From Hyphomicrobiales bacterium (lineage in GTDB: Bacteria; Pseudomonadota; Alphaproteobacteria; Rhizobiales; Rhizobiaceae), in NCBI GenBank assembly GCA_900466475.1, contig UBMI01000010.1:124001-188000 (forward strand): a DNA stretch of 64,000 bases. The letters are read 5' to 3'. Under the pieces are notes generated by a model. The model worked only from the letters and a program-made list of their open reading frames with translations. It ran no database searches and was not told the origin of the DNA. The first letter of the stretch is position 1. Each line of letters begins with the position of its first letter. Positions 1 through 10,640 of the stretch are shown here, one piece after another. A program made the translations under genes and the position numbers.

Positions 1-122
1 TTGTACGCCGACGATTGAAAATACCAAGAGCCCCGGCGGCCTTTATTGCTGATGTTGCGACACTGGCAAACGCTCTTCACGCGTTGCTTCAATCGCCGTC
101 GGATCTGATTCCGCAAACGGCG

Positions 123-1031
123 TTAAAATGCGAAAATATCAGCGCTTTCCGGCATCATGCCGTCACCGGTGTCGTTGATGCTGAAGCGCTCGCCCTTGAC
201 CTCCCAGGCGCCGGGAGAACCGGAAATGGAGAAGAGATTGTAGGCGGCGCGGGGCTTGATGCCGCCCGGTCCCTGCGAGGCAGAGGCGATGCCGATGACA
301 GGGACGGGACCTGTCTGCCCGCGCAGCCAGTAGAGCGTATTGAGATGCGTATGGCCATGCAGCACGAGTTCCGCTCCGCCGGTGGAAATGACGGCTGCGA
401 AACGGCGGATGCCGATCATGCGCTTGTAAAAGGAGGTCGCGCCGCGGATGGGCGGATGGTGGATCATGACGACACGGAAGAGGCCGGCTTCACCGGCAGC
501 GCGCAGCATGTTGACCGTATCGCGCGCCTGGCGCGCGCCGAAGAAGCCGGAGGCCGCGAAGGGTGGGGTTGCAACGGCCGTCGAGCAGCCGACGATTGCG
601 ACCTTGTCGCGGATGCGAAGGTAGGGGAAGATGTGGCGGTCTTCTTCCCATTGCGGCGGAGCGAGGTCGCCGCGCACATAGTCGTACCAAGCGCGCATCG
701 ACTTCTCATAGGAGCCTGGCACATAGGCATCGTGGTTGCCGGGAACGACCGAGGTCGCGGCGGGATCGCCGAGTTCGCGCAGCCAGGCCGCGGCGGCGCG
801 GATCTCGATGCCGCTTGCGAGGTTGACGAGGTCGCCGGTCACCGCCAGATGGTCAGCCTTATGCGAACGGATATCGTTCAGCAGCAGATCGAGCGTGCTG
901 CCGAAAAGATGCTTGCGCCGGTTGCGGTGCCAGTTCACAAAGCCCGTGATACGTTTTGAAAAAAGTTCGTGAATGGAAAGGCGGGGCAGGGGTCCGAGAT
1001 GGACGTCGGAGATATGCGCTAGCTTGAACAT
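123..1031 (-). CDS. Calcineurin-like metallophosphoesterase
   Basis: A predicted cytoplasmic phosphoesterase of 302 residues. The metal-binding motifs of the calcineurin-like family appear in order: DVH at residues 9-11, GD at 66-67, GNHD at 98-101, HHPP near 191-194 and HGHTH at 225-229. All residues expected to bind two metals are present, so it should be active. The natural substrate cannot be told from sequence; relatives include cyclic nucleotide phosphodiesterases and UDP-diacylglucosamine hydrolase-like enzymes. The start at MFKLAHISD is chosen because the fold begins there; another ATG lies four codons upstream. It is divergent from the Nudix gene and stands alone. Confidence 0.85.
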   Translation of the reverse strand: MFKLAHISDVHLGPLPRLSIHELFSKRITGFVNWHRNRRKHLFGSTLDLLLNDIRSHKADHLAVTGDLVNLASGIEIRAAAAWLRELGDPAATSVVPGNHDAYVPGSYEKSMRAWYDYVRGDLAPPQWEEDRHIFPYLRIRDKVAIVGCSTAVATPPFAASGFFGARQARDTVNMLRAAGEAGLFRVVMIHHPPIRGATSFYKRMIGIRRFAAVISTGGAELVLHGHTHLNTLYWLRGQTGPVPVIGIASASQGPGGIKPRAAYNLFSISGSPGAWEVKGERFSINDTGDGMMPESADIFAF

Positions 1032-1087
1032 GCAACGACACATAGACCAGCTTATTTACAATTCAAACACATCCGCGCGATGAGAGT

Positions 1088-1579
1088 ATGAAAGAGCCCA
1101 TGGCAGACAAACAAACATGGCCCCTTCACATGAAAGTGTTGGTGCGGCTGCTGCACGTGTATTTTTCCATCGCGCGCGGAATGACGATGGGGGTCCGTGC
1201 AGCCTGTTTCGACGAGCAGGGACGCCTCTTTCTCGTTCGTCACGGCTATACCGGCGGATGGCATATGCCAGGCGGCGGGCTGGAGCGAAACGAGACGGCA
1301 GAAGAAGCGCTCATCAAGGAATTGCGGGAGGAAGGCAACCTTAGGATCGTCGGCAAGCCGCAACTCTTCCACGTCTATTTCAACACCAGTATCACCCGGC
1401 GCGATCATGTGGTCTTCTATCGCGCCACCGTGGAACAGACGGCACCTCGGCCGCCGGACTGGGAAATTGCCGATAGCGGCTTTTTCGAGATCGACAACCT
1501 GCCGGCGGAAACGACCGAAGCGACGCATAGGAGGCTGACCGAGCTCCGCGGCGAGGCGGAGCCGGCACATTACTGGTAA
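1088..1579 (+). CDS. Nudix hydrolase
   Basis: A Nudix-fold pyrophosphohydrolase of 163 residues that should cleave a nucleoside diphosphate linked to another group. The Nudix box runs from about residue 63 to 85. The two central glutamates (E81, E82) and the first glutamate (E69) are present, but the usual Arg before the first Glu of the REUXEE core is Lys77, and the Gly after the core is Asn84. The substrate is not predictable. The gene ends three bases before the convergent GST gene with no hairpin between them. Another in-frame ATG lies four codons downstream of the chosen start. Confidence 0.8.
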   Translation: MKEPMADKQTWPLHMKVLVRLLHVYFSIARGMTMGVRAACFDEQGRLFLVRHGYTGGWHMPGGGLERNETAEEALIKELREEGNLRIVGKPQLFHVYFNTSITRRDHVVFYRATVEQTAPRPPDWEIADSGFFEIDNLPAETTEATHRRLTELRGEAEPAHYW

Positions 1580-1582
1580 AGC

Positions 1583-2572
1583 TCAGGCTGCGGCTAAAAG
1601 CTTGTCACGGCCATGCGGCCGGTCGAGATCGAGCGCCGGACCAACGGGCACGATGCCGGTCGGGTTGATCATCTTGTGGCTCCGGTAATAGTGTTCCTTG
1701 ATGTGTCGCAGGTTCACCGTGTCGGCAACACCAGGGGTTTGATAGAGGTCACGCAGATAGGCCGGCAGGTTGCGGTAGTCCTCGATACGGCGGATATTGC
1801 ATTTGAAGTGGCCGACATAAACGGGATCGAAACGTACGAGCGTCGTAAAGAGCCGCCAGTCGGCTTCGGTCTGGCGATCGCCGAAAAGGTAACGGCCCTT
1901 GCCAAGGCGCTCATCGAGCCTGTCCAGCGTTTCGAAGAGCTTGACGACATTTTCCTCGTAAGCTGCTTGCGTGGTGGCAAAGCCTGACTTGTAGACGCCG
2001 TTGTTGACGGTGTCATAGACCACGTCGTTCAGCGCATCGATGTCTGCCCGCAGGGCTTCCGGGTAATAATCCGCTGTTGAGCCCGTCAGGTGATTGAAGG
2101 CGCTGTTGAACATGCGGATGATTTCGGCCGACTCGTTGTTGACGATCGTGCCGGTTTGCTTGTCCCAGAGAACAGGGACAGTGACGCGGCCGGAATAGTG
2201 CGGATCGGCCTTCACGTAGATTTCCCAGAGCGCTTTGGAGCCAAAAAGATGATCGCCGGTGGCGCCATTGCCGACTTTGAACTCCCAGCCGTTTTCCACC
2301 ATCAGCGGATCGACGACCGAAACGGAAATCAAGTCTTCGAGCTTCTTCAGCTTGCGGAAGATCAGCGTGCGATGCGCCCAGGGACAGGCGAGGGAAACAT
2401 AGAGATGATAGCGACCCCCTTCCGCCTTGAAGCCGCCTTTGCCGCTGGGACCGGCTTTTCCGTCGGCCGTGATCCAGTTGCGGAACTGCGATGGCTGACG
2501 CTTGAAATGACCCTTCGTTTCCTTCGTATCGTACCAGACGTCATGCCAGACGCCGTCTACCAGCATGCCCAT
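1583..2572 (-). CDS. Glutathionyl-hydroquinone reductase-like glutathione S-transferase
   Basis: A cytoplasmic protein of 329 residues in the omega/xi GST group (ECM4/YqjG family). These enzymes use glutathione to reduce glutathionyl-hydroquinones. The diagnostic CPWAHR motif, with catalytic Cys63, is at residues 63-68, followed by a thioredoxin-like domain and a helical C-terminal domain. The length fits the family. The start ATG at 2572 is preferred over one at 2641 because a GAGGT ribosome site lies just upstream and the family begins near this point. It is convergent with the Nudix gene. The family call is firm; the in vivo substrate is inferred. Confidence 0.88.
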   Translation of the reverse strand: MGMLVDGVWHDVWYDTKETKGHFKRQPSQFRNWITADGKAGPSGKGGFKAEGGRYHLYVSLACPWAHRTLIFRKLKKLEDLISVSVVDPLMVENGWEFKVGNGATGDHLFGSKALWEIYVKADPHYSGRVTVPVLWDKQTGTIVNNESAEIIRMFNSAFNHLTGSTADYYPEALRADIDALNDVVYDTVNNGVYKSGFATTQAAYEENVVKLFETLDRLDERLGKGRYLFGDRQTEADWRLFTTLVRFDPVYVGHFKCNIRRIEDYRNLPAYLRDLYQTPGVADTVNLRHIKEHYYRSHKMINPTGIVPVGPALDLDRPHGRDKLLAAA

Positions 2573-2850
2573 GTTTTCTACCTCTGAAATTGGTTGTTGC
2601 AGCATAGATATTGCAGTGCGCTGCATTTTGCAGGTTGGCAAAGATTGAACACTGCGTCTCGGCCACCCAGTTCTTGACCGTATTTTTGCAATGGACGCCG
2701 GAAATTTTTCCTGCTATCCGCCTTCCTCACAAAATTCTGGAATCCTGCTTGATGTCTATTCTCAGAGGCCTGCGACGACGCTGATGTTCCCGAACGCCTG
2801 AGGGCGTGTTCGCGAACCCATATATCTGCGTCTATACGGTCTCTGTTCCC

Positions 2851-3357
2851 ATGCTCATGTACAAGCACGATCTCGTCTACCTCACCGAGGATGCGTCTCA
2901 CGACGCCGCTATCGAACACATCAACGAAGAAGCCTTCGGCCCGGGCCGGCATACGCGCGCCGCTGCACGCATCCGCGAGCAGGGACCGCATGATCTGTCG
3001 CTCTCCTTCATCTGCGCCGATGACGGCGAAACGATCGCTTCTGTGCGGATGACGCCGGTTATGGCCGGAACGGTGAAGGGGCATCTGCTCGGACCTCTTG
3101 CGGTGCGGCCGTCGCACAAAAGCAAGGGCATTGGCCGGGAGCTGGTGCGCATTGCGGTGGAAGCTGCCAAACGCAAGGGCTCGGAAGCCGTCATACTGGT
3201 CGGCGACCCGCCCTACTATTGCCCGCTCGGCTTCGAAAAGGTCGCTTATGGCGCGCTGACCTTTCCTGGTCCGGTCGATCCGAGCCGCGTTCTCGTCGTG
3301 CCATTCGCGGAAGATGCGCATGCCCGGCTGAGGGGCAAGATTGCCTGGCGGAAGTAG
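2851..3357 (+). CDS. GNAT N-acetyltransferase (YhbS-like)
   Basis: A GNAT-fold acyltransferase of about 168 residues. The acetyl-CoA binding motif A is visible at residues 84-99, where strand LGPLAV is followed by SKGIGREL. A second conserved block, YYCPLGFEK, sits near 122-130. The pattern and length match the YhbS-type GNATs, whose acceptors are mostly unknown. Several ATG codons lie in frame; I chose the pair at 2851/2857 because the homologous part starts there and the upstream extension has no GNAT character. It is monocistronic and convergent with another, unrelated GNAT gene. Confidence 0.8.
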   Translation: MLMYKHDLVYLTEDASHDAAIEHINEEAFGPGRHTRAAARIREQGPHDLSLSFICADDGETIASVRMTPVMAGTVKGHLLGPLAVRPSHKSKGIGRELVRIAVEAAKRKGSEAVILVGDPPYYCPLGFEKVAYGALTFPGPVDPSRVLVVPFAEDAHARLRGKIAWRK

Positions 3358-3389
3358 GGCATTTCCGTCCTTTTTTGCTGGAATTGCTC
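3358..3389. repeat. Degenerate palindromic intergenic element
   Basis: The short convergent spacer after the GNAT gene carries an imperfect inverted repeat, with GCATTTCC near 3359-3366 facing GGAATTGC at 3380-3387. The right arm shares the 15-base word TTTGCTGGAATTGCT with the spacer after apt (26934-26948). Arms of this kind resemble interspersed palindromic repeats that I recall from rhizobial genomes. Assignment to a named family needs a search. Confidence 0.4.
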
Positions 3390-3392
3390 TCG

Positions 3393-3809
3393 TCACAGCA
3401 TCTTCTTGAGGAAGGTCCGCGTCCGGCCGTCGGGAAAATCCGGCAGTTCGCCGAAGACCTCGTAGCCCTGACGCTTGTATGCGCTGAGCGCATTCGGATT
3501 GAACGTATCGATCCAGGCCCCGCGGCAGCCGCGGGCAGCGGCTTCTTCTTCCGCCTTTGCAAGGATCTTGCCGGCCATGCCGCTGCCGCGGAGCGTATCG
3601 GGAATGTAGAGCAGCTGCACGAAGAGCCAGCCCCAGGCAGTGTAGCCGGACAGACCGCCGGAGACCTTGCCGTCGGTATCGCGGATCAGAACGGCAAGCG
3701 CCTGCCGCTCGGACGGGCCGACATCCTCGGTGTTGAAAGCCGTCAGGCCATCTGTGATGACGGCGAGCTCTTCCGGTGAAGGGGAAGCGGTGAGCTCGAA
3801 TTCCGGCAT
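3393..3809 (-). CDS. GNAT N-acetyltransferase
   Basis: A small GNAT-fold acetyltransferase of 138 residues. The acetyl-CoA loop is LRGSGMAGKIL at residues 73-83, preceded by strand VQLLYIP and followed by a helix, and the C-terminal YKRQGYEVFG block is typical of the fold. The start ATG at 3809 has AAGGA about ten bases upstream. Only two bases separate it from the stop of the large membrane protein gene upstream, so it is probably the last gene of the MoxR/BatA-type operon. Whether it works with that operon or merely shares its transcript is unknown. Confidence 0.8.
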   Translation of the reverse strand: MPEFELTASPSPEELAVITDGLTAFNTEDVGPSERQALAVLIRDTDGKVSGGLSGYTAWGWLFVQLLYIPDTLRGSGMAGKILAKAEEEAAARGCRGAWIDTFNPNALSAYKRQGYEVFGELPDFPDGRTRTFLKKML

Positions 3810-3811
3810 CG

Positions 3812-5884
3812 TTATCGTCCTTCGCGCCACCACATGGCGCCAAAGGAGAGAAGCAGAATGCCGACACCTGCAAAGCCTGCGAAGAGCGGCAAGGTGTTGA
3901 TGCCCTTCAACACGGTCTCGTTGGTCATGCGGATCTGCATGCGGTCATTGTCGGTGACGCGTACCTGGCCCCGCACGGGAAGGATCGGCGGGACACTGAT
4001 GGCGCCGGCATTGTTGACGACACGGGTCACGAGGCCGCGGCTCTTGTCGGTGATAGGCTTAAGAGCCGCCGTCGTCGAGATCATCGCCTTGAATTCCGGG
4101 GCATCGACGGCGCCGACATGGGCGAGTGTCGTCAGGTCGCCATTGCGGATTTCGAAAAGGCCGATCTCGTCCATGCGCTTTTCGGCCTTGTAGAGGCCGG
4201 GCTCGGTCTGCGTCAGCGGCAGGTTCTCGGTCTTGCCCGAGGGGTAGCGCACGACCGCGTCACCGGGAGCATCGCCGATCGTCTGGCGGGTGATTTCCAG
4301 CGTGCGGCCGGAGGTGCGCGCCGTCAACGCCTCTTCTTCCAGCGCCGGTTCCTTCATCAGCCAGTGGGCGATGCGACGATAGAGCGAGACATGCGGGCCG
4401 CCGCCCTCGAAGCCACGCGCCCAGAGCCAGCCCTGGTCGGAAAGCAGCATGGCGACCCGTCCCTGGCCGGCGCGGTTGAGAACCAGCAGCGGATGGTTGT
4501 CGGCGCCAACCATGACGGTCTGGCCCTGCGGCCGGTCGACATCGACGCTACGGAACCAGCGGCCCCAATGCGGCGGCTCGTCGCCGGAGCCGTCAAGCCC
4601 GCGCGTGACTGGATGCTTGCGGCCCTGTTCTGACAGGCGGGGGTAGAAGGCTTGCTCGATCATCCGGCCGGTCGGCTCTGCCGGCAGCACGGAGGCGAGC
4701 GGCGTCATGGCGATCGATTCCGGGCTTGCATGCTCGGGGCCGGCGGCAATCAGCAGCGCGCCGCCGTTTTCCACGTATTGCGCGATGTTGTCGTAATAGA
4801 GCATCGGCAGCACATTGGCGCGGTCCTGATAGCGATCGAAGATGATCAGGTCGAAATCCTTGATCTTGTCGACGAAAAGCTCCCGCGTCGGGAAGGCGAT
4901 CAGCGACAGCTCGTTGATCGGCGTGCCGTCCTGCTTTTCCGGCGGGCGCAGAATGGTGAAATGCACGAGATCGACCGACGCGTCGGATTTCAGGAGGTTG
5001 CGCCAGGCGCGCTCGCCGGCATGCGGTTCGCCCGAGACGAGGAGGACACGCAGGTTCTGGCGGATGCCATCGATGATGTGCACGGCGCGGTTATTGGCAT
5101 CCGTCACCTCACCGGGAATACCGGCAACGGAGAATTCCAGCACATTCGGGCCACCGCGGGCCACCTTGAAGGAGAAGGGTGTATCCTGGCCAGGCGTTGC
5201 CTGAAGGGTTGCGATCTCGTCGCCATTGAGGCGCACCGTCACATTTGCCGTGCCGCCCGGGCTCGGGCCGTCGTCGAAGACCCGCAGGACGAGCTGCTGC
5301 TCCTCGTTAACGATGCCGAAGCGGGGGGCCTTGATGACTTCGATGCGGCGGTCGAACTCGTTCGGCTTGCCGGTGATCAGGCCATGGATCGGTGCGTCGA
5401 AGCCGAGCGCCTGATTGACGCCGGGCACATCATGCACCTCGCCATCCGTCAGCATGATCGCGCCGCCGACGCGCGAAGGCGGCACGTCGGCGATCGAGGC
5501 CGAGAGCGCATCGAAGAGACGGGTGGACGGCACATCGGAATTGCGGTCCTCGTTCACGTCCACAAACCGCGGCTCGATTTGCGGAAAGCGCGCCAGCTGC
5601 GTCTTCAGCGAGGCAAGCGCCTCATCGGTCATTGTCATGCGATCGGCCGTCTGCTGGCTCTGGCTGCGGTCGACGATAACGGGAACGATGGTCGACAGCT
5701 GATCGCGGTCCTCCTGCAGCAATACCGGGTTGGCAAGTGCTGCGAGGAGGGCGAGAGCGGCAAGCGTGCGGATCCACGCGCCGCGAATGCCGCGCCAGAT
5801 CGCGAATATGGCGATCAGAAGGACGATGCCGGTCAGCACCGCCAGAAAGGGCCAGGGAAGGAAAGGCGAATAATCGATCGTCAT
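3812..5884 (-). CDS. Large membrane protein with VWA-like and glutamine amidotransferase-like regions
   Basis: A 690-residue inner membrane protein seen next to MoxR/BatA genes in alphaproteobacteria. Two N-terminal membrane helices (about 10-30 and 40-56) precede a region with a DxSxS metal-site motif at residues 72-76 and a TDG strand end at 146-148, the pattern of a von Willebrand factor A fold. The middle part resembles the class I glutamine amidotransferase-like fold often fused to such proteins, and a last helix (about 665-684) anchors the C-terminus. Its start is one base from the stop of the BatA-like gene, so the two are co-translated. The biochemical role is unknown; an envelope complex acted on by the MoxR ATPase is inferred. 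Confidence 0.75.
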   Translation of the reverse strand: MTIDYSPFLPWPFLAVLTGIVLLIAIFAIWRGIRGAWIRTLAALALLAALANPVLLQEDRDQLSTIVPVIVDRSQSQQTADRMTMTDEALASLKTQLARFPQIEPRFVDVNEDRNSDVPSTRLFDALSASIADVPPSRVGGAIMLTDGEVHDVPGVNQALGFDAPIHGLITGKPNEFDRRIEVIKAPRFGIVNEEQQLVLRVFDDGPSPGGTANVTVRLNGDEIATLQATPGQDTPFSFKVARGGPNVLEFSVAGIPGEVTDANNRAVHIIDGIRQNLRVLLVSGEPHAGERAWRNLLKSDASVDLVHFTILRPPEKQDGTPINELSLIAFPTRELFVDKIKDFDLIIFDRYQDRANVLPMLYYDNIAQYVENGGALLIAAGPEHASPESIAMTPLASVLPAEPTGRMIEQAFYPRLSEQGRKHPVTRGLDGSGDEPPHWGRWFRSVDVDRPQGQTVMVGADNHPLLVLNRAGQGRVAMLLSDQGWLWARGFEGGGPHVSLYRRIAHWLMKEPALEEEALTARTSGRTLEITRQTIGDAPGDAVVRYPSGKTENLPLTQTEPGLYKAEKRMDEIGLFEIRNGDLTTLAHVGAVDAPEFKAMISTTAALKPITDKSRGLVTRVVNNAGAISVPPILPVRGQVRVTDNDRMQIRMTNETVLKGINTLPLFAGFAGVGILLLSFGAMWWREGR

Positions 5885-5885
5885 G

Positions 5886-8705
5886 TCACTGCCCCAGCCG
5901 TTCGAGCAGGTCGGGCACGTGGACCTGGTCCGTCTTGTAGTTGCCGGTCAGCATGTACATCATGATGTTGACGCCTGCGCGGAAGGCATATTCGCGCTGC
6001 GTCTCATCCGGCGGCACTGTGGGCAGGAGCGGCGTGTCATTATCGTCGACGGCCCAGGCGCCGGCAAAATCGTTCGCGGTAATCAGGATCGGCGAGACGC
6101 CGTCTGCGGCAGCGGCCGGCCTATTGGCGTTGCTCTGGTTCTGACCTCCCTGCCGCGCTTCGATCCAGAGCGGGCTGCCGGCGTAGCGGCCGGGGAAGCT
6201 GGACAGCAGATAGAAGGACTTGGTCAGCACGTGGTCGTGCGGAACGGGTTCCAGCGGCGGAATATCCAGATTGGCGAGGATCTGCTGCAGGCGCTGGCCG
6301 TTGGCAGTCGTGTCGCTGCCGCCTTCGAGAGAGTCGATCTGGTCGCGCGTATCGAAAAGCACCGTTCCGCCGTTGCGCATGTAGGCGTCGATACGGCTGA
6401 TGGCGGCGTTGGACGGCATCGGCGCAGTTGCGGAAACGGGCCAGTAGATGATCGGGTAGAAGGACAGCTCGTCCTTGTTCAGGTCAACGCCGACTGGCGG
6501 AGCCGGCTCCAGCGTCGTGCGGTAAGTCAGGAATTTCGTTAGGCCGTCGAGCCCCTCTTCGGAAATATTGTCGACATCCTGTTCGCCGGTCACGACATAG
6601 GCGAGATGGGTATTGTCCAGCCGCTGCATGATGATGTCGTCGCCCGGCTGGGTATCATTGGCATGCGAGATGTCCGGCCGCAGCATCAGTCCGGCCGCAA
6701 GCGCCACGGCGATCGTCGCGGCAGCCCTGGCGCGCGGGCGCATGCGGGAGAAGGCGCCGTTCATGAAGAGCACGATCAGGCTGTCGGCGAGGAGCAGCAG
6801 GAAGGCGATGAAGAAGAGCAGAGGCTTGGCAGACCAGCTTTCGCCGCCGATGAGACCGGCGCGGACGACATTAACGCCAGCAATGTCGAGTGGTTTCAGG
6901 TTCGCGTTTTCGGGCAGCACGTTGAGTGCCGCAAAGCCATCTTCCGAACCGTAGAGGCCGGGCGGGTTGTCAAAATTGGCAAGGGGTGCGGCCTTGGCAT
7001 TCGGTATCAGCGGACGGGCATTGCCGGTTTCCGTCACCAACGTGCCCTTGGCCGTCAGCATGCGGAAGGGCGGCAGGGTTTCGGCGACACGCGCGCTGCC
7101 TGTCGATTCCGAGGTCACGCCGCCAGAACGCGAGATCTGGATGAGGTGTCGCAGCATTTCGACGAACGTGCCTGAAATCGGCAGGTTTGACCAGGTGGCT
7201 TCGGCGCTGACGTGGAAGAGAACGATCTGGCCGGCATTCATCTTGTTCATCGTTACGAGCGGGGTACCATCGGCAAGGCTTGCCCATGTGCGTTCGGCAA
7301 GATCAGGCGTCGGCTCCGCCAAAACCTGACGGTTGATCGTGACGTCGGTCGGGCGCGGTATGCCGGCAAACGGGCCGAAAGCGGGGAATTCGGCAAGCGC
7401 CTGCGGTTCGCTCCAGGACAGGCTACCGCCAAGGGCCCGTTCGCCCTGTCGCAAAGTGACCGGGATCAGCGGGTCTTCGGCAGGGGCTGCAGCCAGGCGC
7501 GGGCCGGCAAAGCGCAGCAGCATGCCGCCATTCGATATCCAGCGCTGGAGAGGCGCGTAGGTATCCTCCGGAAGACGGCCGATATCGGCCATGATGATGA
7601 CGGAGGGATTGTTGGCGAGCAGTTTCGGGATGGCGACCGAAAGATTGGCATCGGTCGGCCTCACTAGGTCCGCATAGGGTTCAAGCGCCCGCTGAATGTA
7701 GTAGAGCGGGGATAGCAGCGGCTGGAATTCATCGCCGCTTTCGCCCGACAGTAGCACGACCCTGCGACGCTTGAAGGCATCGTCGAGCAAATGCACGGCG
7801 CCCGCGGTGGCGCCAGTATTGATGCTGACGCGGGCAAAATCGTTGCGCATCTCGAAAGGAGCGGAAATGCCGGCATTGACGGCTGTCTCGCCGGGGGCGA
7901 AATCTGCCCTGCCGGTGGCGATCACGCGGCCCTGTGCGTCCTGTGCGTTGAGCGGGACGGAGATCGCCCCACCGGGGCTGAGGCGGGTCACTTTGACCGT
8001 CATCGCGTCAGCCGCATTGGCGGCGCCGGAGATTGCGACCGTCTGGGCCGCATCGCCTTCGATCACGCGTAGTTCGGTGGGCTGAAGGTCGGAGAGTTGA
8101 CGCACGATGGCGTCGTTATCACTGCTTGCCGCGCCGTCGGTGAGGAAGACAAGCGTACCCGGATGCGTGCCGTTGAGCGCTGAGCGCAGGGCCTCGAATG
8201 CCCGTTGGCGATCGGGCACGAGCGGCTTCGGCTGGGCGGCACGCAGTTTTTCGCGGGCGGCTGAGGCCGTCCCGGGTGTCGCGTCGTTTGTGGGCTCTGC
8301 GGTGAAGGCGACCGAGACGACAGCACCGGCGGACTCGGCATCGTCGATCAGTGCGTCGGCCGTCTGGACACGGCGCTCCCAGTCGGGTGCCGAAGCCCAG
8401 CTATTGTCGACGAAAAGGACGAGCGGACCACCGGATGCAAGCGTGCTGGTCCGCGGATTGAAGACCGGGTCGGCGATCGCAAAGATTATCGCGGCGGCCA
8501 GAAGCATGCGCAGCAGCGTCAGCCACCAGGGGCTTTTCGCCGGCGTTTCCTCGCGCTTCAGCACGGTCGCGAGGATCTTCAGCGGCGGGAAGACTTCTGC
8601 CTGCGGACGCGGCGGCGTGAGCCGGAGCAACCACCAGATAACGGGAAGGGCAATCAACGCGCCAAGGATGGCGGGATAGGCAAAGGCGAAAGGAAGAGCG
8701 CTCAA
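5886..8705 (-). CDS. BatA-like membrane protein with C-terminal DUF4159
   Basis: A 939-residue membrane protein. Residues 1-80 form the BatA N-terminal region (aerotolerance regulator type), with helices near 8-28 and 60-80. A VWA-like segment follows; its metal site reads D-N-S-W-A, so the third position of DxSxS is lost, while a TDG motif is kept. Helices near residues 625-645 and 655-675 come before a C-terminal DUF4159 domain (about 700-935). Translation appears to start at a TTG that overlaps the DUF58 stop by four bases, implying coupling. This BatA-DUF4159 fusion is the usual form in alphaproteobacteria. Function is not established; a role in envelope homeostasis is inferred from the gene family. 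Confidence 0.82.
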   Translation of the reverse strand: MSALPFAFAYPAILGALIALPVIWWLLRLTPPRPQAEVFPPLKILATVLKREETPAKSPWWLTLLRMLLAAAIIFAIADPVFNPRTSTLASGGPLVLFVDNSWASAPDWERRVQTADALIDDAESAGAVVSVAFTAEPTNDATPGTASAAREKLRAAQPKPLVPDRQRAFEALRSALNGTHPGTLVFLTDGAASSDNDAIVRQLSDLQPTELRVIEGDAAQTVAISGAANAADAMTVKVTRLSPGGAISVPLNAQDAQGRVIATGRADFAPGETAVNAGISAPFEMRNDFARVSINTGATAGAVHLLDDAFKRRRVVLLSGESGDEFQPLLSPLYYIQRALEPYADLVRPTDANLSVAIPKLLANNPSVIIMADIGRLPEDTYAPLQRWISNGGMLLRFAGPRLAAAPAEDPLIPVTLRQGERALGGSLSWSEPQALAEFPAFGPFAGIPRPTDVTINRQVLAEPTPDLAERTWASLADGTPLVTMNKMNAGQIVLFHVSAEATWSNLPISGTFVEMLRHLIQISRSGGVTSESTGSARVAETLPPFRMLTAKGTLVTETGNARPLIPNAKAAPLANFDNPPGLYGSEDGFAALNVLPENANLKPLDIAGVNVVRAGLIGGESWSAKPLLFFIAFLLLLADSLIVLFMNGAFSRMRPRARAAATIAVALAAGLMLRPDISHANDTQPGDDIIMQRLDNTHLAYVVTGEQDVDNISEEGLDGLTKFLTYRTTLEPAPPVGVDLNKDELSFYPIIYWPVSATAPMPSNAAISRIDAYMRNGGTVLFDTRDQIDSLEGGSDTTANGQRLQQILANLDIPPLEPVPHDHVLTKSFYLLSSFPGRYAGSPLWIEARQGGQNQSNANRPAAAADGVSPILITANDFAGAWAVDDNDTPLLPTVPPDETQREYAFRAGVNIMMYMLTGNYKTDQVHVPDLLERLGQ

Positions 8706-9622
8706 AGCTGTCCTCCATGCGTTGCCTTTGCCGGCATTCCCGAAAGATACATGTGGATTGCGACCAGCGCTTCGGACGCCAAGTGATCGGTGCGGTGGCT
8801 GACGAAGGTCCAGCCGAGATGGCGCAGTGATTGACCGAGGTTTTCGCGCCGGGCGAGATATGCGTTGCGATAGGCTTCGCGCAGGCTCTCGGCTCGTCCG
8901 GAGGTCAGCCTTTCGCCGGTTTCCGGATCGGTGAATTCGGTGCGGCCGTTGTAGGGGAAGATTTCCTCGGCCGGATCGGCGATTTCGACCACATGGCCGC
9001 GCAGGCCGCGGCGGGCAAGCGGCCCGAGACGGGCCATAATGGCGGGTGCGTCATCAAGAAAATCACCGATGAGGATGAGATCGCTCCAGCCGCGCACCAT
9101 CGCAGTTTCCGGCAGGCCGCCGGTCAACGGCGTGTGCATCAGGACAGCTGCAAGCCTTTCGGCGGCGTTGCGGGCGGAGACGGGCTCCATCACCCCGGGA
9201 CAACCGATACGCTCCCCGGAGCGGGCGAGGATCTCGGCCAGCGCCAGCATGATGACCAGCGCACGGCTCTCCTTCGATGCGCTGCCATAGGTCGACTTGT
9301 ACATCATCGAGGGCGACATATCGGCCCAGAGCCAGATCGTGTGGGCGGCCTCCCATTCGCGGTCGCGCACATAGGTATGGTCGTCGCGGGCGGAGCGTCG
9401 CCAGTCGATGCGCGACAGGCTTTCGCCTTCGCTATAGGGGCGGAACTGCCAGAAATTCTCGCCGATGCCGCGTTTGCGGCGGCCATGCCAGCCGGCAATC
9501 ACGGTATTGGCGATACGCTTGGCTTCAACCAGGCAATCCGGCACGAGAGCGGCCCGCTGCCTTGCGCGGGAAAGGGCATCATTGCCTGACGTCGGGTTGA
9601 CGATCTGTCCGATGGATGCCAC
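8702..9622 (-). CDS. DUF58 domain protein
   Basis: A 306-residue protein of the DUF58 family, which accompanies MoxR ATPases in many bacteria. The family signature is clear around residues 57-80, where RPYSEGE is followed by RIDWRRSARDD. The C-terminal half is VWA-like, with a WADMSPSM strand resembling a metal-site loop. The start is a GTG with AAGGA about ten bases upstream, thirteen bases after the MoxR stop. Its placement between the ATPase and the membrane BatA-like protein suggests that it bridges the two, but this is inference. Confidence 0.88.
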   Translation of the reverse strand: MASIGQIVNPTSGNDALSRARQRAALVPDCLVEAKRIANTVIAGWHGRRKRGIGENFWQFRPYSEGESLSRIDWRRSARDDHTYVRDREWEAAHTIWLWADMSPSMMYKSTYGSASKESRALVIMLALAEILARSGERIGCPGVMEPVSARNAAERLAAVLMHTPLTGGLPETAMVRGWSDLILIGDFLDDAPAIMARLGPLARRGLRGHVVEIADPAEEIFPYNGRTEFTDPETGERLTSGRAESLREAYRNAYLARRENLGQSLRHLGWTFVSHRTDHLASEALVAIHMYLSGMPAKATHGGQL

Positions 9623-9635
9623 GCGCTACGCTTCC

Positions 9636-10640
<1,005 letters not shown>

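Noticed and set aside
1..18. A possible 3' end of a plus-strand gene reading LYADD then stop
   Set aside because: Only five codons are visible, so nothing can be supported.
4652..5965. A 437-codon plus-strand frame opposite the VWA-like membrane gene
   Set aside because: It is an antisense shadow; the minus strand carries an intact operon with tight spacing.
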